This document shows positions 6,236 through 13,994 of a stretch of 51,205 bases of DNA, in pieces. The position numbers and the translations under genes were made by a program. Under the pieces are notes generated by a model that saw nothing but the letters and a program-made list of their open reading frames with translations, was not told where the DNA came from and searched no databases. How positions within the stretch are numbered: position 1 is the stretch's first letter; each line of letters starts with the position of its first letter. This DNA is from a virus. The DNA lies in the IMG/VR virus record IMGVR_UViG_3300034374_007207, positions 1-51,205 of that record; one strand, written 5' to 3'.

Positions 6236-7012
6236 ATGAATAAAGTAGATGGAATTTTCATGGGCGGTATTGTATTTGTTAACAACGTAGAGTTTGCTGA
6301 TAGAACTATGCGTATTTTTGTTGACTTTAAGAAACCGCTTTATGAAAAAAGTGAATCTGTAAGCTTGAACAGAGATGGCTCTACTATGGTAGAGTATTTC
6401 AACACACGTGTAGATAACTCAAAAGATTTTGAGGGCTGCATTACTGTCAATTATGGCAGTGAGCTTTTTGATAAACTACTAAAATCCATGCAGGAGAACC
6501 CCTATAAATCCAAAAGAGGTTTTCCTATGGCAGGTTGGAAGTTTATCAATGAAACAGATACCTTTAAAAAGTACAACTACAAATCTCGCTCTAACTATTT
6601 GAAAGAATATTTTAGAGTGAAACCTTCAGGTCACAGTTCTGAAGAGCAGGGTAAAATTTTGCAAAGCTTTTGCAAGAAATTTCCTGAGTACATGTCTGAG
6701 TTTTGGGAGTCTTTTGATAAGGCTATTGAAGATGGCAACTTTACACCTATTGAGGAAAAATACAAGCGTTTTGTTGAACGCATGGAAAATCCAAGAGGTA
6801 AAAAGCCTTCAAGCTCTGTACCTGATTTTAACCCTTCTATGGATTTAGGTTCTAACTTAGGTACACCTGCTGTCTTATCAAAAACAGAAATCCAAAATGC
6901 AACCCTAAACAAGTTGCGCAATTATTGTGATGAACGTGGTATAAGCCACAAGTCAAGTGACACAAGAACGTCACTAAGGAAAGCCTTACGCAAGCACTAT
7001 AACTATGCGTAA
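6236..7012 (+). CDS. Unknown 258-residue protein with SAP-like C-terminus
   Basis: The start has the leader TAATTACTATG. The first 200 residues show no recognised motif. The last 40 contain LNKLRNYCDERGISH and then a helix ending in LRKALRKHY, which resembles the helix-turn-helix of SAP or HeH DNA-binding motifs found at the ends of many phage proteins. A proline/serine-rich linker (about 185-205) separates the two parts. A DNA-associated role is likely but unproven. It closes the left block: a strong terminator follows 18 bases after the stop. Confidence 0.6.
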   Translation: MNKVDGIFMGGIVFVNNVEFADRTMRIFVDFKKPLYEKSESVSLNRDGSTMVEYFNTRVDNSKDFEGCITVNYGSELFDKLLKSMQENPYKSKRGFPMAGWKFINETDTFKKYNYKSRSNYLKEYFRVKPSGHSSEEQGKILQSFCKKFPEYMSEFWESFDKAIEDGNFTPIEEKYKRFVERMENPRGKKPSSSVPDFNPSMDLGSNLGTPAVLSKTEIQNATLNKLRNYCDERGISHKSSDTRTSLRKALRKHYNYA

Positions 7013-7029
7013 ACTCATTCTGAGTACAG

Positions 7030-7064
7030 CCAGAGAGGTACACCTTGCCTCTCTGGTTTTTTTT
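7030..7064 (+). terminator. Strong Rho-independent terminator
   Basis: CCAGAGAGG (7030-7038) pairs perfectly with CCTCTCTGG (7048-7056) around a nine-base loop, followed directly by eight T. It ends the left transcription block. Confidence 0.9.
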
Positions 7065-7541
7065 AAAATTCCGTTGACAAACGTTGCATAGCTACAGTAT
7101 TTAACTCTCATGTTACACACCGTGCATAGCTACGTATTTTATTATATAGATTAAAGAAATTCTTATATCTAACACATTGAATACCAACACTTGCATAGCT
7201 ACATTTTTACACATGCAAACCAAATAATATTTTGTGACTTTTAATGAAAGTGCCAACAATTCCCGGGGTTATATCAAACATGTTCACTGATAAGCCAAAT
7301 ATTCTTCTGAATTGGTTGCTTTTGTTACTGTTATACAAAATTTATGTGAAAATGTGTGTGTAATTGTGTGTGAGAGACCCACATCAAGCGAATACTAGTA
7401 AAATAATAATGTTTAAAACGGCTATAATGATGCTGTATGTATATAGCTAGAGTAGTACTTGGTAGGAATTGTTGTATTATGTTATGTATATGTATGAGTG
7501 TTTCTTAATTTAGTTAACCGCAAATTCAAAAATTTTAAAAG
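7065..7541. promoter_or_regulatory. Non-coding gap with three 11-base repeats
   Basis: No gene is visible in these 477 bases. TGCATAGCTAC occurs at 7085-7095, 7123-7133 and 7192-7202, in the first two cases followed within two bases by GTATTT and preceded by a similar C/A-rich segment. The right half is rich in TG runs and contains no clear hairpin. TTGACA at 7074-7079 with TATTTA 18 bases further looks like a sigma-70 type promoter but may be accidental. The position, between a strong terminator and a new gene block, fits a promoter array or a replication origin with iterons. Confidence 0.5.
7085..7202 (+). repeat. Three copies of TGCATAGCTAC
   Basis: Exact copies start at 7085, 7123 and 7192 (spacings 38 and 69). 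Similar but degenerate words, such as ACCATGCATATTG near 6079, exist in the previous spacer. Exact 11-base repetition in so short a non-coding stretch suggests a protein-binding site. Confidence 0.7.
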
Positions 7542-7955
7542 ATGACAACACTAAAAGAAGTTAATTACAGAGGTTTTATATATATATTGTATATACATGA
7601 AATCAACGATGAATTTTATTTTCAAACTTCATGTGATGGTATAGCAAGTAAAGGTAATCCAAAACACATTAATGGTGGCTGGGCTACATCTTGTGAAGCA
7701 ATTGAAGATATGGAAAAAGCAATTGATAAGTTTTGTTCAAATACTCCAAAAACTTACAAAGAATTGGCCGATGCAATTACAAAGTCTTTAGTATGGACTG
7801 ATTATGAAGAATGCTATGCAGATGAAAATATTATAAAAATATTATTTGAAGATTTTTTTATTACAGATCTGCATTTAAAATGCAAGCAATTAGAAGATGC
7901 TAAAGAGCATATAGAAAACCTTGAAAAGGAAATTAATAAACTTTTAAATAAATAA
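7542..7955 (+). CDS. Unknown 137-residue protein
   Basis: It starts MTTLKEVNYRGFIYILYIHE and ends in an approximately 28-residue charged helix (KQLEDAKEHIENLEKEINKL) typical of a coiled coil, suggesting self-association. It opens the second gene block after the repeat-bearing gap and is followed after three bases by the next gene. A GYF- or kinase-like motif was not seen. Function unknown. Confidence 0.6.
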   Translation: MTTLKEVNYRGFIYILYIHEINDEFYFQTSCDGIASKGNPKHINGGWATSCEAIEDMEKAIDKFCSNTPKTYKELADAITKSLVWTDYEECYADENIIKILFEDFFITDLHLKCKQLEDAKEHIENLEKEINKLLNK

Positions 7956-7958
7956 GTT

Positions 7959-8273
7959 ATGAGTGTTGAAGAAATATATAAATTCCAAAGAAGAATTTCA
8001 ATGATTAAAAGCCATATGCTATTGTGTAGACGTTCATTTAATATAAATGAAGTTATGCGCGGGCAAATACCTAATAATTTAGTGTATGTTGAATACACTA
8101 ATGGTAAATATAGCCATTACTTAGATGATAAAAACTTGTATAAGTTTTTAAATTTCCTGTGTGTATATTATAAAACTAAAAGTTTATGGTACGCTATAGA
8201 TTTTGATGGAACAGTGCTTGTAAGAACCGAAAAAAGAGACGGGTTTTTTAAAGAGTATAAATTTAAAGAATAA
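7959..8273 (+). CDS. Unknown 104-residue protein
   Basis: It starts MSVEEIYKFQRRISMIKSHM and looks like a small mixed alpha/beta domain. Its stop (TAA) overlaps the next start by one base (TAATG), so the two are probably co-translated. No family recognised. Confidence 0.55.
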   Translation: MSVEEIYKFQRRISMIKSHMLLCRRSFNINEVMRGQIPNNLVYVEYTNGKYSHYLDDKNLYKFLNFLCVYYKTKSLWYAIDFDGTVLVRTEKRDGFFKEYKFKE

Positions 8274-8488
8274 TGAAAAAACTAAATGTTCAACGTAGTA
8301 GATTCTATTGTAGTAATCTATATGCTATCATCACAGATTTATCAGGCAACCATATAAAGGATTGCAAAACCAAAGGTGAGTTGGATAGCTACAAGATTAC
8401 AAACAAGGGCATCTACTTAATAATAAGAGAAAAAGGTGTAGAAAAATTTATTAGCTACACTATATTAAATCACGCATCATTAAACTAA
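8273..8488 (+). CDS. Unknown 71-residue basic protein
   Basis: It starts MKKLNVQRSRFYCSN directly in the TAATG overlap with the previous gene. The sequence predicts a small beta-rich protein with a net positive charge. It was not assigned to a family. Confidence 0.5.
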   Translation: MKKLNVQRSRFYCSNLYAIITDLSGNHIKDCKTKGELDSYKITNKGIYLIIREKGVEKFISYTILNHASLN

Positions 8489-8493
8489 ATACT

Positions 8494-8664
8494 ATGTATC
8501 AACTATGGGTTCATGCATTCTGTGACAATGAAGGTCAGATTGATGATCTTGTATACCAGGATGTTCATAAAGAGGTAATAGACTTTATGTATAATTTTTA
8601 TAGGAATAAATACCCGGATGAGAAATATTCTACCAGGTATAAAGAAGTTGAATTATTATTTTAA
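8494..8664 (+). CDS. Small acidic 56-residue protein
   Basis: ATG 8494 opens a clean frame giving MYQLWVHAFCDNEGQIDDLV and 36 more residues, five bases after the previous stop and 20 before the next start, so it fills what would otherwise be a gap in a tight operon. The product is acidic and aromatic-rich. Function unknown. Confidence 0.5.
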   Translation: MYQLWVHAFCDNEGQIDDLVYQDVHKEVIDFMYNFYRNKYPDEKYSTRYKEVELLF

Positions 8665-8684
8665 ACATTTAAAACTTATCAATT

Positions 8685-8912
8685 ATGTTTTTAGGAACTA
8701 TCAAAAACGTGGATTACTATCACATTAACACAGGTACAGAAGCTAAGAAAATCCTTAGAGAAATATCTGAAAATCCTGTAGAGTTTGTATCTGAAGAGCA
8801 CTTCAGCAAGCTTGTAGACAATGAGCATTTCAAAGCTGAATATGTTCGGTACTATAACAGCATGGGTATGTGGTTAATTTTTATTATTTCAGTGGTTCTA
8901 CTACAACTGTAG
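8685..8912 (+). CDS. Unknown 75-residue protein with C-terminal membrane tail
   Basis: The leader is TTATCAATTATG. The first 57 residues are soluble and charged; the last 16 (MWLIFIISVVLLQL region) are strongly hydrophobic, as in a tail-anchored membrane protein. The tail ends within two residues of the C-terminus. A chance extension through a frameshift cannot be excluded. Function unknown. Confidence 0.5.
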   Translation: MFLGTIKNVDYYHINTGTEAKKILREISENPVEFVSEEHFSKLVDNEHFKAEYVRYYNSMGMWLIFIISVVLLQL

Positions 8913-8974
8913 TGTTTCAGAAATGAATACTGTTTAAAACAGAAAGAACTATAAATCTTTTAAAAAAATATCTT

Positions 8975-9307
8975 ATGATTTGGCAATCTAAAAATGGTCC
9001 TATTGAAGTTAAGGACATGGAAGAAGAGCACGTAGCTCATGTATTAAACTTTCTTATGCGTAGGTATGGAGGGCATCATACCCTTGAGCTTATTCTTAAA
9101 GGAAGAGAAGTCTATATGAAAGAAGTAGAAGAAATAAAAAAGTTTAAGGAAGTAAAGTTTCATACACCTATTGAAGCTGCTTTACATGCAATGACACATC
9201 TTAATGGTGATATAGCATGCATGGATGCAGAAAACTGGCTAAATAACAATATGGATCCTGATAATTATGATCCTTATGTAGATAATAGATGGGATGATGA
9301 GCTATAA
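8975..9307 (+). CDS. Unknown 110-residue protein
   Basis: It starts MIWQSKNGPIEVKDMEEEHV after a leader ending in ATCTTATG. The N-terminal part includes HVLNFLMRRYGG and a helix, and the acidic C-terminus (DNYDPYVDNRWDDEL) overlaps the next gene by a few bases. This form, a short strand, then 'dM.. HI.N.L..', occurs in many phage hypothetical proteins, but no function is known to me. Confidence 0.55.
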   Translation: MIWQSKNGPIEVKDMEEEHVAHVLNFLMRRYGGHHTLELILKGREVYMKEVEEIKKFKEVKFHTPIEAALHAMTHLNGDIACMDAENWLNNNMDPDNYDPYVDNRWDDEL

Positions 9308-9485
9308 TCCAGAGACAGCTAAAATTCTTGGTCAATTATTAGAGTTGCAAGAAGATATGGTAGCTACAATAGAACAAGACATCAAAGAGAGTGGGGTAAA
9401 TCCTCACTCTTTTTTGTTTAATGCTGACAAGTATGTGCAGCTTATAAAAAGATATTACATCATAACAAATCTATTAGAAAAATGA
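9297..9485 (+). CDS. Unknown 62-residue helical protein
   Basis: Two adjacent ATGs (9294, 9297) overlap the end of the previous gene; either may be used. The product is mostly helical with a short turn around GVNPHSF. Its stop overlaps the following start (ATGA at 9482), implying coupled translation. Function unknown. Confidence 0.5.
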   Translation: MSYNPETAKILGQLLELQEDMVATIEQDIKESGVNPHSFLFNADKYVQLIKRYYIITNLLEK

Positions 9486-9817
9486 ATTTACTATTTATTA
9501 TTCCATTCTTGTTTACAAATATACTTACCAAAACAATCGCACACAATGATAGAATTACAATTCATTGTGATGGTAGCTATATAATACAGAAAACAACATC
9601 AAAAAGAATTTTAATAGAGGTTAAGTATAGTAATGATGCGCCTGTAAGATTGCAGGAATATATAAAGAAAAGATATCAGATACAAAGCATTGAACATGGA
9701 TATGTAACTGATATAATTATTAACAAACCAAAGACAAAAATTATTTATCATGGTAAAGAAGTCAAAGAGTACATTGAAGCAACTATTTATGTACCTGAAA
9801 ATGTAATGGTTGAATGA
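9482..9817 (+). CDS. Exported 111-residue protein
   Basis: The N-terminus MNLLFIIPFLFTNILTKTIA is a short signal peptide or membrane anchor. The rest is a beta-rich, basic domain, likely periplasmic, with one Cys. It overlaps both neighbours by four bases, so it is made together with the next protein, which is also exported. The pair may act on the envelope, for example in superinfection exclusion or lysis control; this is inference only. Confidence 0.55.
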   Translation: MNLLFIIPFLFTNILTKTIAHNDRITIHCDGSYIIQKTTSKRILIEVKYSNDAPVRLQEYIKKRYQIQSIEHGYVTDIIINKPKTKIIYHGKEVKEYIEATIYVPENVMVE

Positions 9818-10110
9818 TTTTATTTTTTTTATTTCCAGTCTTACTTCTAGGACAACCAGTATGTTATCAATATACTGTAAACAATGATACCATATGTGAG
9901 TATTCTTATAAGTTACGTTTTACTTTTAAGGATGAGTATGTATGCGTAAGAACAGACAGTGTTGAATACTGGTACAAAGTAAATGCTGTAAGACATAAAA
10001 AAAACAAGTCCGTGTATAAGCTAAAAGAATATACACTATATAAATTGAGTGATAGAATCATTCAGAAATATTCAAGAACCAGAAAAAATTATTATTTCTA
10101 TTGTGAGTAA
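9814..10110 (+). CDS. Exported 98-residue protein with cysteines
   Basis: MILFFLFPVLLLGQPVCYQY is a signal peptide with a plausible cleavage near residue 13-15; it could alternatively be a lipoprotein, with Cys17 preceded by PV rather than a standard lipobox. Four Cys in the mature part suit disulfides in the periplasm. The C-terminus is basic and Tyr-rich. It overlaps the preceding exported gene by four bases. Confidence 0.55.
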   Translation: MILFFLFPVLLLGQPVCYQYTVNNDTICEYSYKLRFTFKDEYVCVRTDSVEYWYKVNAVRHKKNKSVYKLKEYTLYKLSDRIIQKYSRTRKNYYFYCE

Positions 10111-10519
10111 CGAAGTATTTATTGAGCTTATTTGTAAGCTTAAAAATGAAATGTCTGAAGAATTATTTAGAACAGTAATGATTCAGTTGTGTGATAATTT
10201 ATATGATTCAAAGCGTGACTTTATTATGAGTATTGCTTTGGGCTTACGTAAACTTGAACACTATAAAAAAGGTCAAATTGTATTTGTAGAATTTGAACCA
10301 TATAAATTACATAACGATTTATTTGATATTAATCATTGCCTTGACCACGGATATGCTGAAAAACATAATGGTAGAAACTACATTAAAGCAAAAGTCTTAG
10401 AAGACAGCAATAGTCAAGCAGTAAAAGTTTATTACATAGGCTGTGATATAAATGGCAATGAAATTATCCAAGATGATTACGTAGTACAAATAGAAAGATT
10501 TAATAATATTATCCTTTAA
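10049..10519 (+). CDS. Unknown 156-residue protein
   Basis: The frame starts at ATG 10049, overlapping the previous gene by 62 bases, which is unusual here. An internal start, either GTG near 10103 (VSNEVFIELICKL) or ATG near 10147, is equally possible. The product has a helical N-terminal half and a beta-rich second half containing GQIVFVEFEPYKL. No family recognised. Confidence 0.5.
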   Translation: MIESFRNIQEPEKIIISIVSNEVFIELICKLKNEMSEELFRTVMIQLCDNLYDSKRDFIMSIALGLRKLEHYKKGQIVFVEFEPYKLHNDLFDINHCLDHGYAEKHNGRNYIKAKVLEDSNSQAVKVYYIGCDINGNEIIQDDYVVQIERFNNIIL

Positions 10520-10531
10520 AAAAAATTAGAC

Positions 10532-11233
10532 ATGAAAAATTCAGTAAGAGTAACAGCAGATCAATATGGTAATGTAATCCGTCAATCTTCAAATCCTGAT
10601 TACGGGTTTATAGTATTAGAACAACAAGTAGTAACTATCAGAGAGAATGGTTTTGTTGATGACCCAAGAACATTCAAGGCATTAATCAGTGGCAAGATTA
10701 GTAACCTCAAGTTTTTAGATTACTATGAAGGGAAAGAATTGCCAGGTAATATTATTGTGGTAGAATCTACTACACCATTCAATACAAAGAATCCTAATAA
10801 GCATTTGAAAATTAATCCTAAGACAGGAGAAATACTTAAGGATAAAAACAACCAAGCAATTTATAGAGATACCATATGGGATTCTACAGGATGCAGAGAA
10901 AATGTTCTTATCCCTCATGTAAGAAGTGAATATATTAGCCGCAGTGTAGATAAGAAAGTAGAAAACACTGAGAAAGAAATTACTTCTATACAAACATCTT
11001 TATTTACTGATGATGAAGACATTTTTGATACTGATGATAAAGAAATTGTTGGTGGTGGGGATTCAATTATGCTTCAAGATAAAGAAGAAGATGTAGAAGA
11101 GATTGTAATTCCAGAAGTGATTGTTGAAGAGCACACTGAAGAAGAAGTTGAAGAAGAAGATGAAGAGGAGGAATATGAAGAAGAACTTATTGAGGTAGAA
11201 GATGATGAGGAAGAATTTCTATTTGAAATATAA
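10532..11233 (+). CDS. 233-residue protein with very acidic tail
   Basis: Residues 1 to about 130 form a beta-rich domain (MKNSVRVTADQYGNVIRQSS). From about residue 145 the sequence is almost continuously Glu and Asp and ends in EEEFLFEI. An acidic tail with hydrophobic residues at the very end is reminiscent of SSB-type tails that recruit repair and replication proteins, and the composition also fits a DNA mimic. A separate SSB-like gene lies at 20733. The terminator at 11243 follows directly. Confidence 0.55.
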   Translation: MKNSVRVTADQYGNVIRQSSNPDYGFIVLEQQVVTIRENGFVDDPRTFKALISGKISNLKFLDYYEGKELPGNIIVVESTTPFNTKNPNKHLKINPKTGEILKDKNNQAIYRDTIWDSTGCRENVLIPHVRSEYISRSVDKKVENTEKEITSIQTSLFTDDEDIFDTDDKEIVGGGDSIMLQDKEEDVEEIVIPEVIVEEHTEEEVEEEDEEEEYEEELIEVEDDEEEFLFEI

Positions 11234-11242
11234 AAAACTAAA

Positions 11243-11265
11243 AGGGTAGCTGTCAGGGCTACCCT
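11243..11265 (+). terminator. Terminator hairpin
   Basis: AGGGTAGC (11243-11250) pairs perfectly with GCTACCCT (11258-11265) around TGTCAGG; TCTATTT follows. It starts ten bases after the stop of the acidic-tail gene. Confidence 0.75.
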
Positions 11266-11297
11266 TCTATTTCCATAACCAAAAAATATCTATACTT

Positions 11298-11798
11298 ATG
11301 TTTAACAAAGATCAAAAAAACCAGATTCAAAAACAAATTTCAATAAAAGAATTATCTAAAAGAGAAGAAAGATATACTTACTATGGGCTAATGTCTACAT
11401 ATCAACTGTATGGCATAAAAGATTTTGATTACATGTTACTAAATCAAAAACAACACAAGCTATTTAAGACTGTGTTGCACGGCTATGGTGCTTACACCAA
11501 ACAACAAGTCAGTAATATGCCCTATAAAAAACGTAAAAAGATTGCATACTTGTGGAGTAAAGGTCAAGATGTAATCAATAGATTTAAGCAAGAGGTGTCT
11601 GCTAAATATGCTAATGAAATATTTAGTATGTTTAAAATGAAGTATGTAAAATGCATACTTGATATACCAGCAGAAGAAACAAGTAAAGATTTATTGAATG
11701 ACTGTTCATTTAAAGATCTTGGTATTGAGTATGAAGACATTGTTCTTTTGTTTCTTAAGCACAAACTTTTACCTGAAAATTTCTTTAACATAAAGTAA
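11298..11798 (+). CDS. Unknown 166-residue basic protein
   Basis: It starts MFNKDQKNQIQKQISIKELS after a short spacer behind a terminator. The product is basic, mostly helical, and includes a KKRKKIAYLWSKGQ-like segment. Several conserved-looking Tyr residues occur near the N-terminus. A DNA-associated role is possible. No family recognised. Confidence 0.55.
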   Translation: MFNKDQKNQIQKQISIKELSKREERYTYYGLMSTYQLYGIKDFDYMLLNQKQHKLFKTVLHGYGAYTKQQVSNMPYKKRKKIAYLWSKGQDVINRFKQEVSAKYANEIFSMFKMKYVKCILDIPAEETSKDLLNDCSFKDLGIEYEDIVLLFLKHKLLPENFFNIK

Positions 11799-11833
11799 CT
11801 ATCTGACGTAGAATAATATAAAACATGAATAAC

Positions 11834-11889
11834 AACACAAAAAAACTGAGACCGGTAGGATGTATACTGTTCTTGGTTTTTTTTGTGTT
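11834..11889. terminator. AT-rich inverted repeat, terminator-like
   Basis: AACAC plus seven A plus C (11834-11846) is complementary to G plus eight T plus GTGTT (11876-11889), with one unpaired T. It would place a T-run on either strand, so it could terminate in both directions. A 51-residue frame from ATG 11825 crosses it and is not called. Confidence 0.4.
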
Positions 11890-11913
11890 ACCTATAAAAA
11901 CATTTTATATTTG
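11882..11913 (+). promoter_or_regulatory. Bacteroidota-type promoter
   Basis: TTTG at 11882-11885 and TATATTTG at 11906-11913 are separated by 20 bases. This matches the known Bacteroidota housekeeping promoter form (TTTG, about 19-21 bases, TAnnTTTG). It lies 53 bases before the ATG at 11967 and probably drives the lysis/replication block. Confidence 0.65.
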
Positions 11914-11966
11914 TATGTTCATGTATTATTTTATTTGGATTATTATAAACTTTTATACTGTTAGAA

Positions 11967-12110
11967 ATGGACAATACTAAGACTCTGCTAATGAAGTTAC
12001 ACCGTGTTGAAAAATATTTAGGTCTGCCTTTAACAATAGGTAAGCATACTAGAGAACAGTTAGAAAAAAAATTAAAAGACATCAGAAAAAAATATGATGT
12101 TATCATTTAA
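11967..12110 (+). CDS. Small basic 47-residue protein
   Basis: ATG 11967 opens a frame giving MDNTKTLLMKLHRVEKYLGL and 27 further residues ending in KKYDVII. It is helical and basic with a short motif resembling a small DNA-binding domain. It lies downstream of the TTTG/TATATTTG promoter and just before the endolysin gene. Function unknown. Confidence 0.5.
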   Translation: MDNTKTLLMKLHRVEKYLGLPLTIGKHTREQLEKKLKDIRKKYDVII

Positions 12111-12120
12111 ATATGTGATT

Positions 12121-12981
12121 ATGAAAAAAGATATTAAGCATTACATAGTATTTTATATATGCATAGCTCTTTTAATAGGAGCTATTTTTGTTTTACTACA
12201 ACAGAGAAATAATTTAGTACAGCCAGTAGAAAAGAAAGCTAAAGCTGTAGCTATTAAGTACACATACAACAAAGAGGCATTGCATAAAGATGAATTTGTA
12301 TCTGATGTATATGCTGGTAGGTATGATCAGGTAAAAAATGCTGAATACAATTCTTTAGGATTACCCAAAGGAAGATATTGGATGACTTCTAGTGAGTGGC
12401 ATGGAAAACATATAAAAAAAATGCCTATCAATAATGCCAAAAAAAGAATGTTGCTCACAAGATTTAAAACTTGGAAACAGTTGCACATAAAAACATTTAT
12501 AGATGAGATGTTAAAGGCAGCTGTTAAAGAGCATGAAACATTTCCAGAAATACCACCAAGTCTTATTGTAGCACAAGCAATATTAGAGACAAACTTTGGT
12601 CTTAGCAAGCTTGCTATTGTAGGTAACAATTACTTTGGTCACAAGTACAGAGGGTCTAATCCTGATGCATATCTTGTAGCCGCTGATGATAGTCCTAAAG
12701 ATAGGTTTACTAAATACAAATCTACCTGGTATAGCCTCAGACACCACACAAGAAATGTTCTTATGAGATTATACTATGCTAGATGTAATGGTAGTAACGA
12801 TCTAAACTCTTGGCTAAATGCATTATGTGGTGCAATTACAGCTGAAGAATCTAAAAAATTTGTAGATGCAGGTAACTATGTATATGCAACATCATGCATG
12901 ACAGAAACATGCTACTCACATAAACTAAAAAATATTATTCAAGACTACAACTTAGATATATTTGATGAAATACGTAAGTAA
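12121..12981 (+). CDS. Membrane-anchored glucosaminidase (endolysin)
   Basis: The product (286 residues) has an N-terminal membrane helix (about 8-26) and a C-terminal domain of the N-acetylglucosaminidase family (Pfam Glucosaminidase type): AQAILETNFGLSKLA with the catalytic Glu at 156, then NNYFGHKYRG, as in bacterial Bax and phage wall hydrolases. It would cut the glycan of peptidoglycan from the periplasmic face. Start 12121 is chosen over 12094 because of the ATTATG leader. The anchor suggests export as a signal-anchor-release type endolysin, or a role in entry. It overlaps the RadC-like gene. Confidence 0.85.
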   Translation: MKKDIKHYIVFYICIALLIGAIFVLLQQRNNLVQPVEKKAKAVAIKYTYNKEALHKDEFVSDVYAGRYDQVKNAEYNSLGLPKGRYWMTSSEWHGKHIKKMPINNAKKRMLLTRFKTWKQLHIKTFIDEMLKAAVKEHETFPEIPPSLIVAQAILETNFGLSKLAIVGNNYFGHKYRGSNPDAYLVAADDSPKDRFTKYKSTWYSLRHHTRNVLMRLYYARCNGSNDLNSWLNALCGAITAEESKKFVDAGNYVYATSCMTETCYSHKLKNIIQDYNLDIFDEIRK

Positions 12982-13405
12982 ATACAAGATTACAACAAAA
13001 AAATATAAATCTAAATTAGAAAGTGAAACTATAACAGACAGCAAAAAAAGCTATGGATTTATAAAAAAGTTTTGGCATAAAGACATAAATATATATGAAT
13101 CTTTTTTTATTTTATTAATGAATCAAGCTAATGAAACTATGGCCTATGCAAAAATAAGTCAAGGTGGTGTTGCTGGTACTATTGTAGACGTAAAGATAGT
13201 AGCTAAATATGCTGTAGATTGCCTTGCTTCAAGTGTTATTCTAGCACACAACCATCCAAGTGGTAATCCTAATCCAAGCAAAGCTGATATAGCTATAACA
13301 AAAAAAATTAAGGAGGGTCTTAAGTTACTTGACATACAAGTGCTTGATCATCTTATATTATTTGAAGGTGGTTACACATCATTAGCTGACGAAAACTTAA
13401 TGTAA
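12962..13405 (+). CDS. RadC-like JAB-domain protein
   Basis: The product (147 residues) contains HNHPSGNPNPSKAD (96-109), the metal-binding signature of RadC proteins (JAB/MPN+ fold), followed by LLDIQVLDHLIL as in that family. Only the JAB half is present; the N-terminal helix-hairpin-helix of full-length RadC is missing, as in many phage and plasmid copies. The role is unclear; RadC-like proteins are linked to DNA repair or anti-restriction. The start overlaps the endolysin end; ATG 12965 is an alternative. Confidence 0.85.
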   Translation: MMKYVSKYKITTKKYKSKLESETITDSKKSYGFIKKFWHKDINIYESFFILLMNQANETMAYAKISQGGVAGTIVDVKIVAKYAVDCLASSVILAHNHPSGNPNPSKADIAITKKIKEGLKLLDIQVLDHLILFEGGYTSLADENLM

Positions 13406-13406
13406 T

Positions 13407-13757
13407 ATGACACTATACAAATTTTATTATCCCACTGATAAACCAAATGTTTCTATTAAGTTTACTATAGACTTTAATAAAGATACATATCATTGGGCAA
13501 CCGGTAAGTCTAAAGAAAAAGGATATCAACTTACAGCAACACCTGTAAAAAGAGAAGGTGTGTATGAAAAGTTTGAAGCTTTTTCAGGTTTCTATAAAGT
13601 AATATATCCTATAGGTAGACAATCAAAAAAAAGATTGCAAGAAGCAGTATCAAAGTTTCATACTGATATAGAAAAGTATTTAGATTATTTTAGAAATGCA
13701 GGATATAAAATAGAAAAGCATGAAGAAAATATCAATGGTCAAAAAACCTTGTTTTAA
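13407..13757 (+). CDS. Unknown 116-residue protein
   Basis: It begins one base after the RadC-like gene. The product (MTLYKFYYPTDKPNVSIKF...) is basic, with a beta-rich N-terminal half and a helical C-terminal half. Its position among recombination genes suggests a DNA-linked role, but no motif supports this. Confidence 0.5.
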   Translation: MTLYKFYYPTDKPNVSIKFTIDFNKDTYHWATGKSKEKGYQLTATPVKREGVYEKFEAFSGFYKVIYPIGRQSKKRLQEAVSKFHTDIEKYLDYFRNAGYKIEKHEENINGQKTLF

Positions 13758-13760
13758 TAG

Positions 13761-13994
13761 ATGAGTGCATATAAAAAATTAAGAATTAAATTCCTTACTG
13801 ATAGAATGTGTGAAGCTAAAATATATAACTGCACACTAAAAGCTACAGATGTTCATCATAAAAAAGGAAGAATAGGTGACAATATGTTAGACACTACACA
13901 CTGGTTAGCTGTATGTAGGTCTTGCCATAATTGGATTGAAAATAACCCGGGGGAATCTAAAGAATTAGGCTTCTCCACAAACAGATTAGAATGA
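13761..13994 (+). CDS. HNH-type endonuclease-like zinc protein
   Basis: This 77-residue protein has the pattern C17...C24, HH at 32-33, and C52xxCH (52-56), typical of short HNH nucleases, in which two Cys pairs hold zinc and the HH/H-N region binds the catalytic metal. HHKKGRIGDN followed by LAVCRSCHNWIE matches phage HNH domains. Its shortness and missing final Asn/His leave activity open. It overlaps the next gene by four bases (ATGA). Confidence 0.7.
   Translation: MSAYKKLRIKFLTDRMCEAKIYNCTLKATDVHHKKGRIGDNMLDTTHWLAVCRSCHNWIENNPGESKELGFSTNRLE

Noticed and set aside
7074-7103. Sigma-70 promoter TTGACA-N18-TATTTA
   Set aside because: Host group uses a different promoter form; the match may be chance in AT-rich DNA. 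It is only mentioned in the gap entry.
11825-11980. 51-residue hydrophobic frame
   Set aside because: Crosses an AT-rich terminator-like repeat and the promoter of the gene at 11967; its hydrophobicity comes from T-runs.
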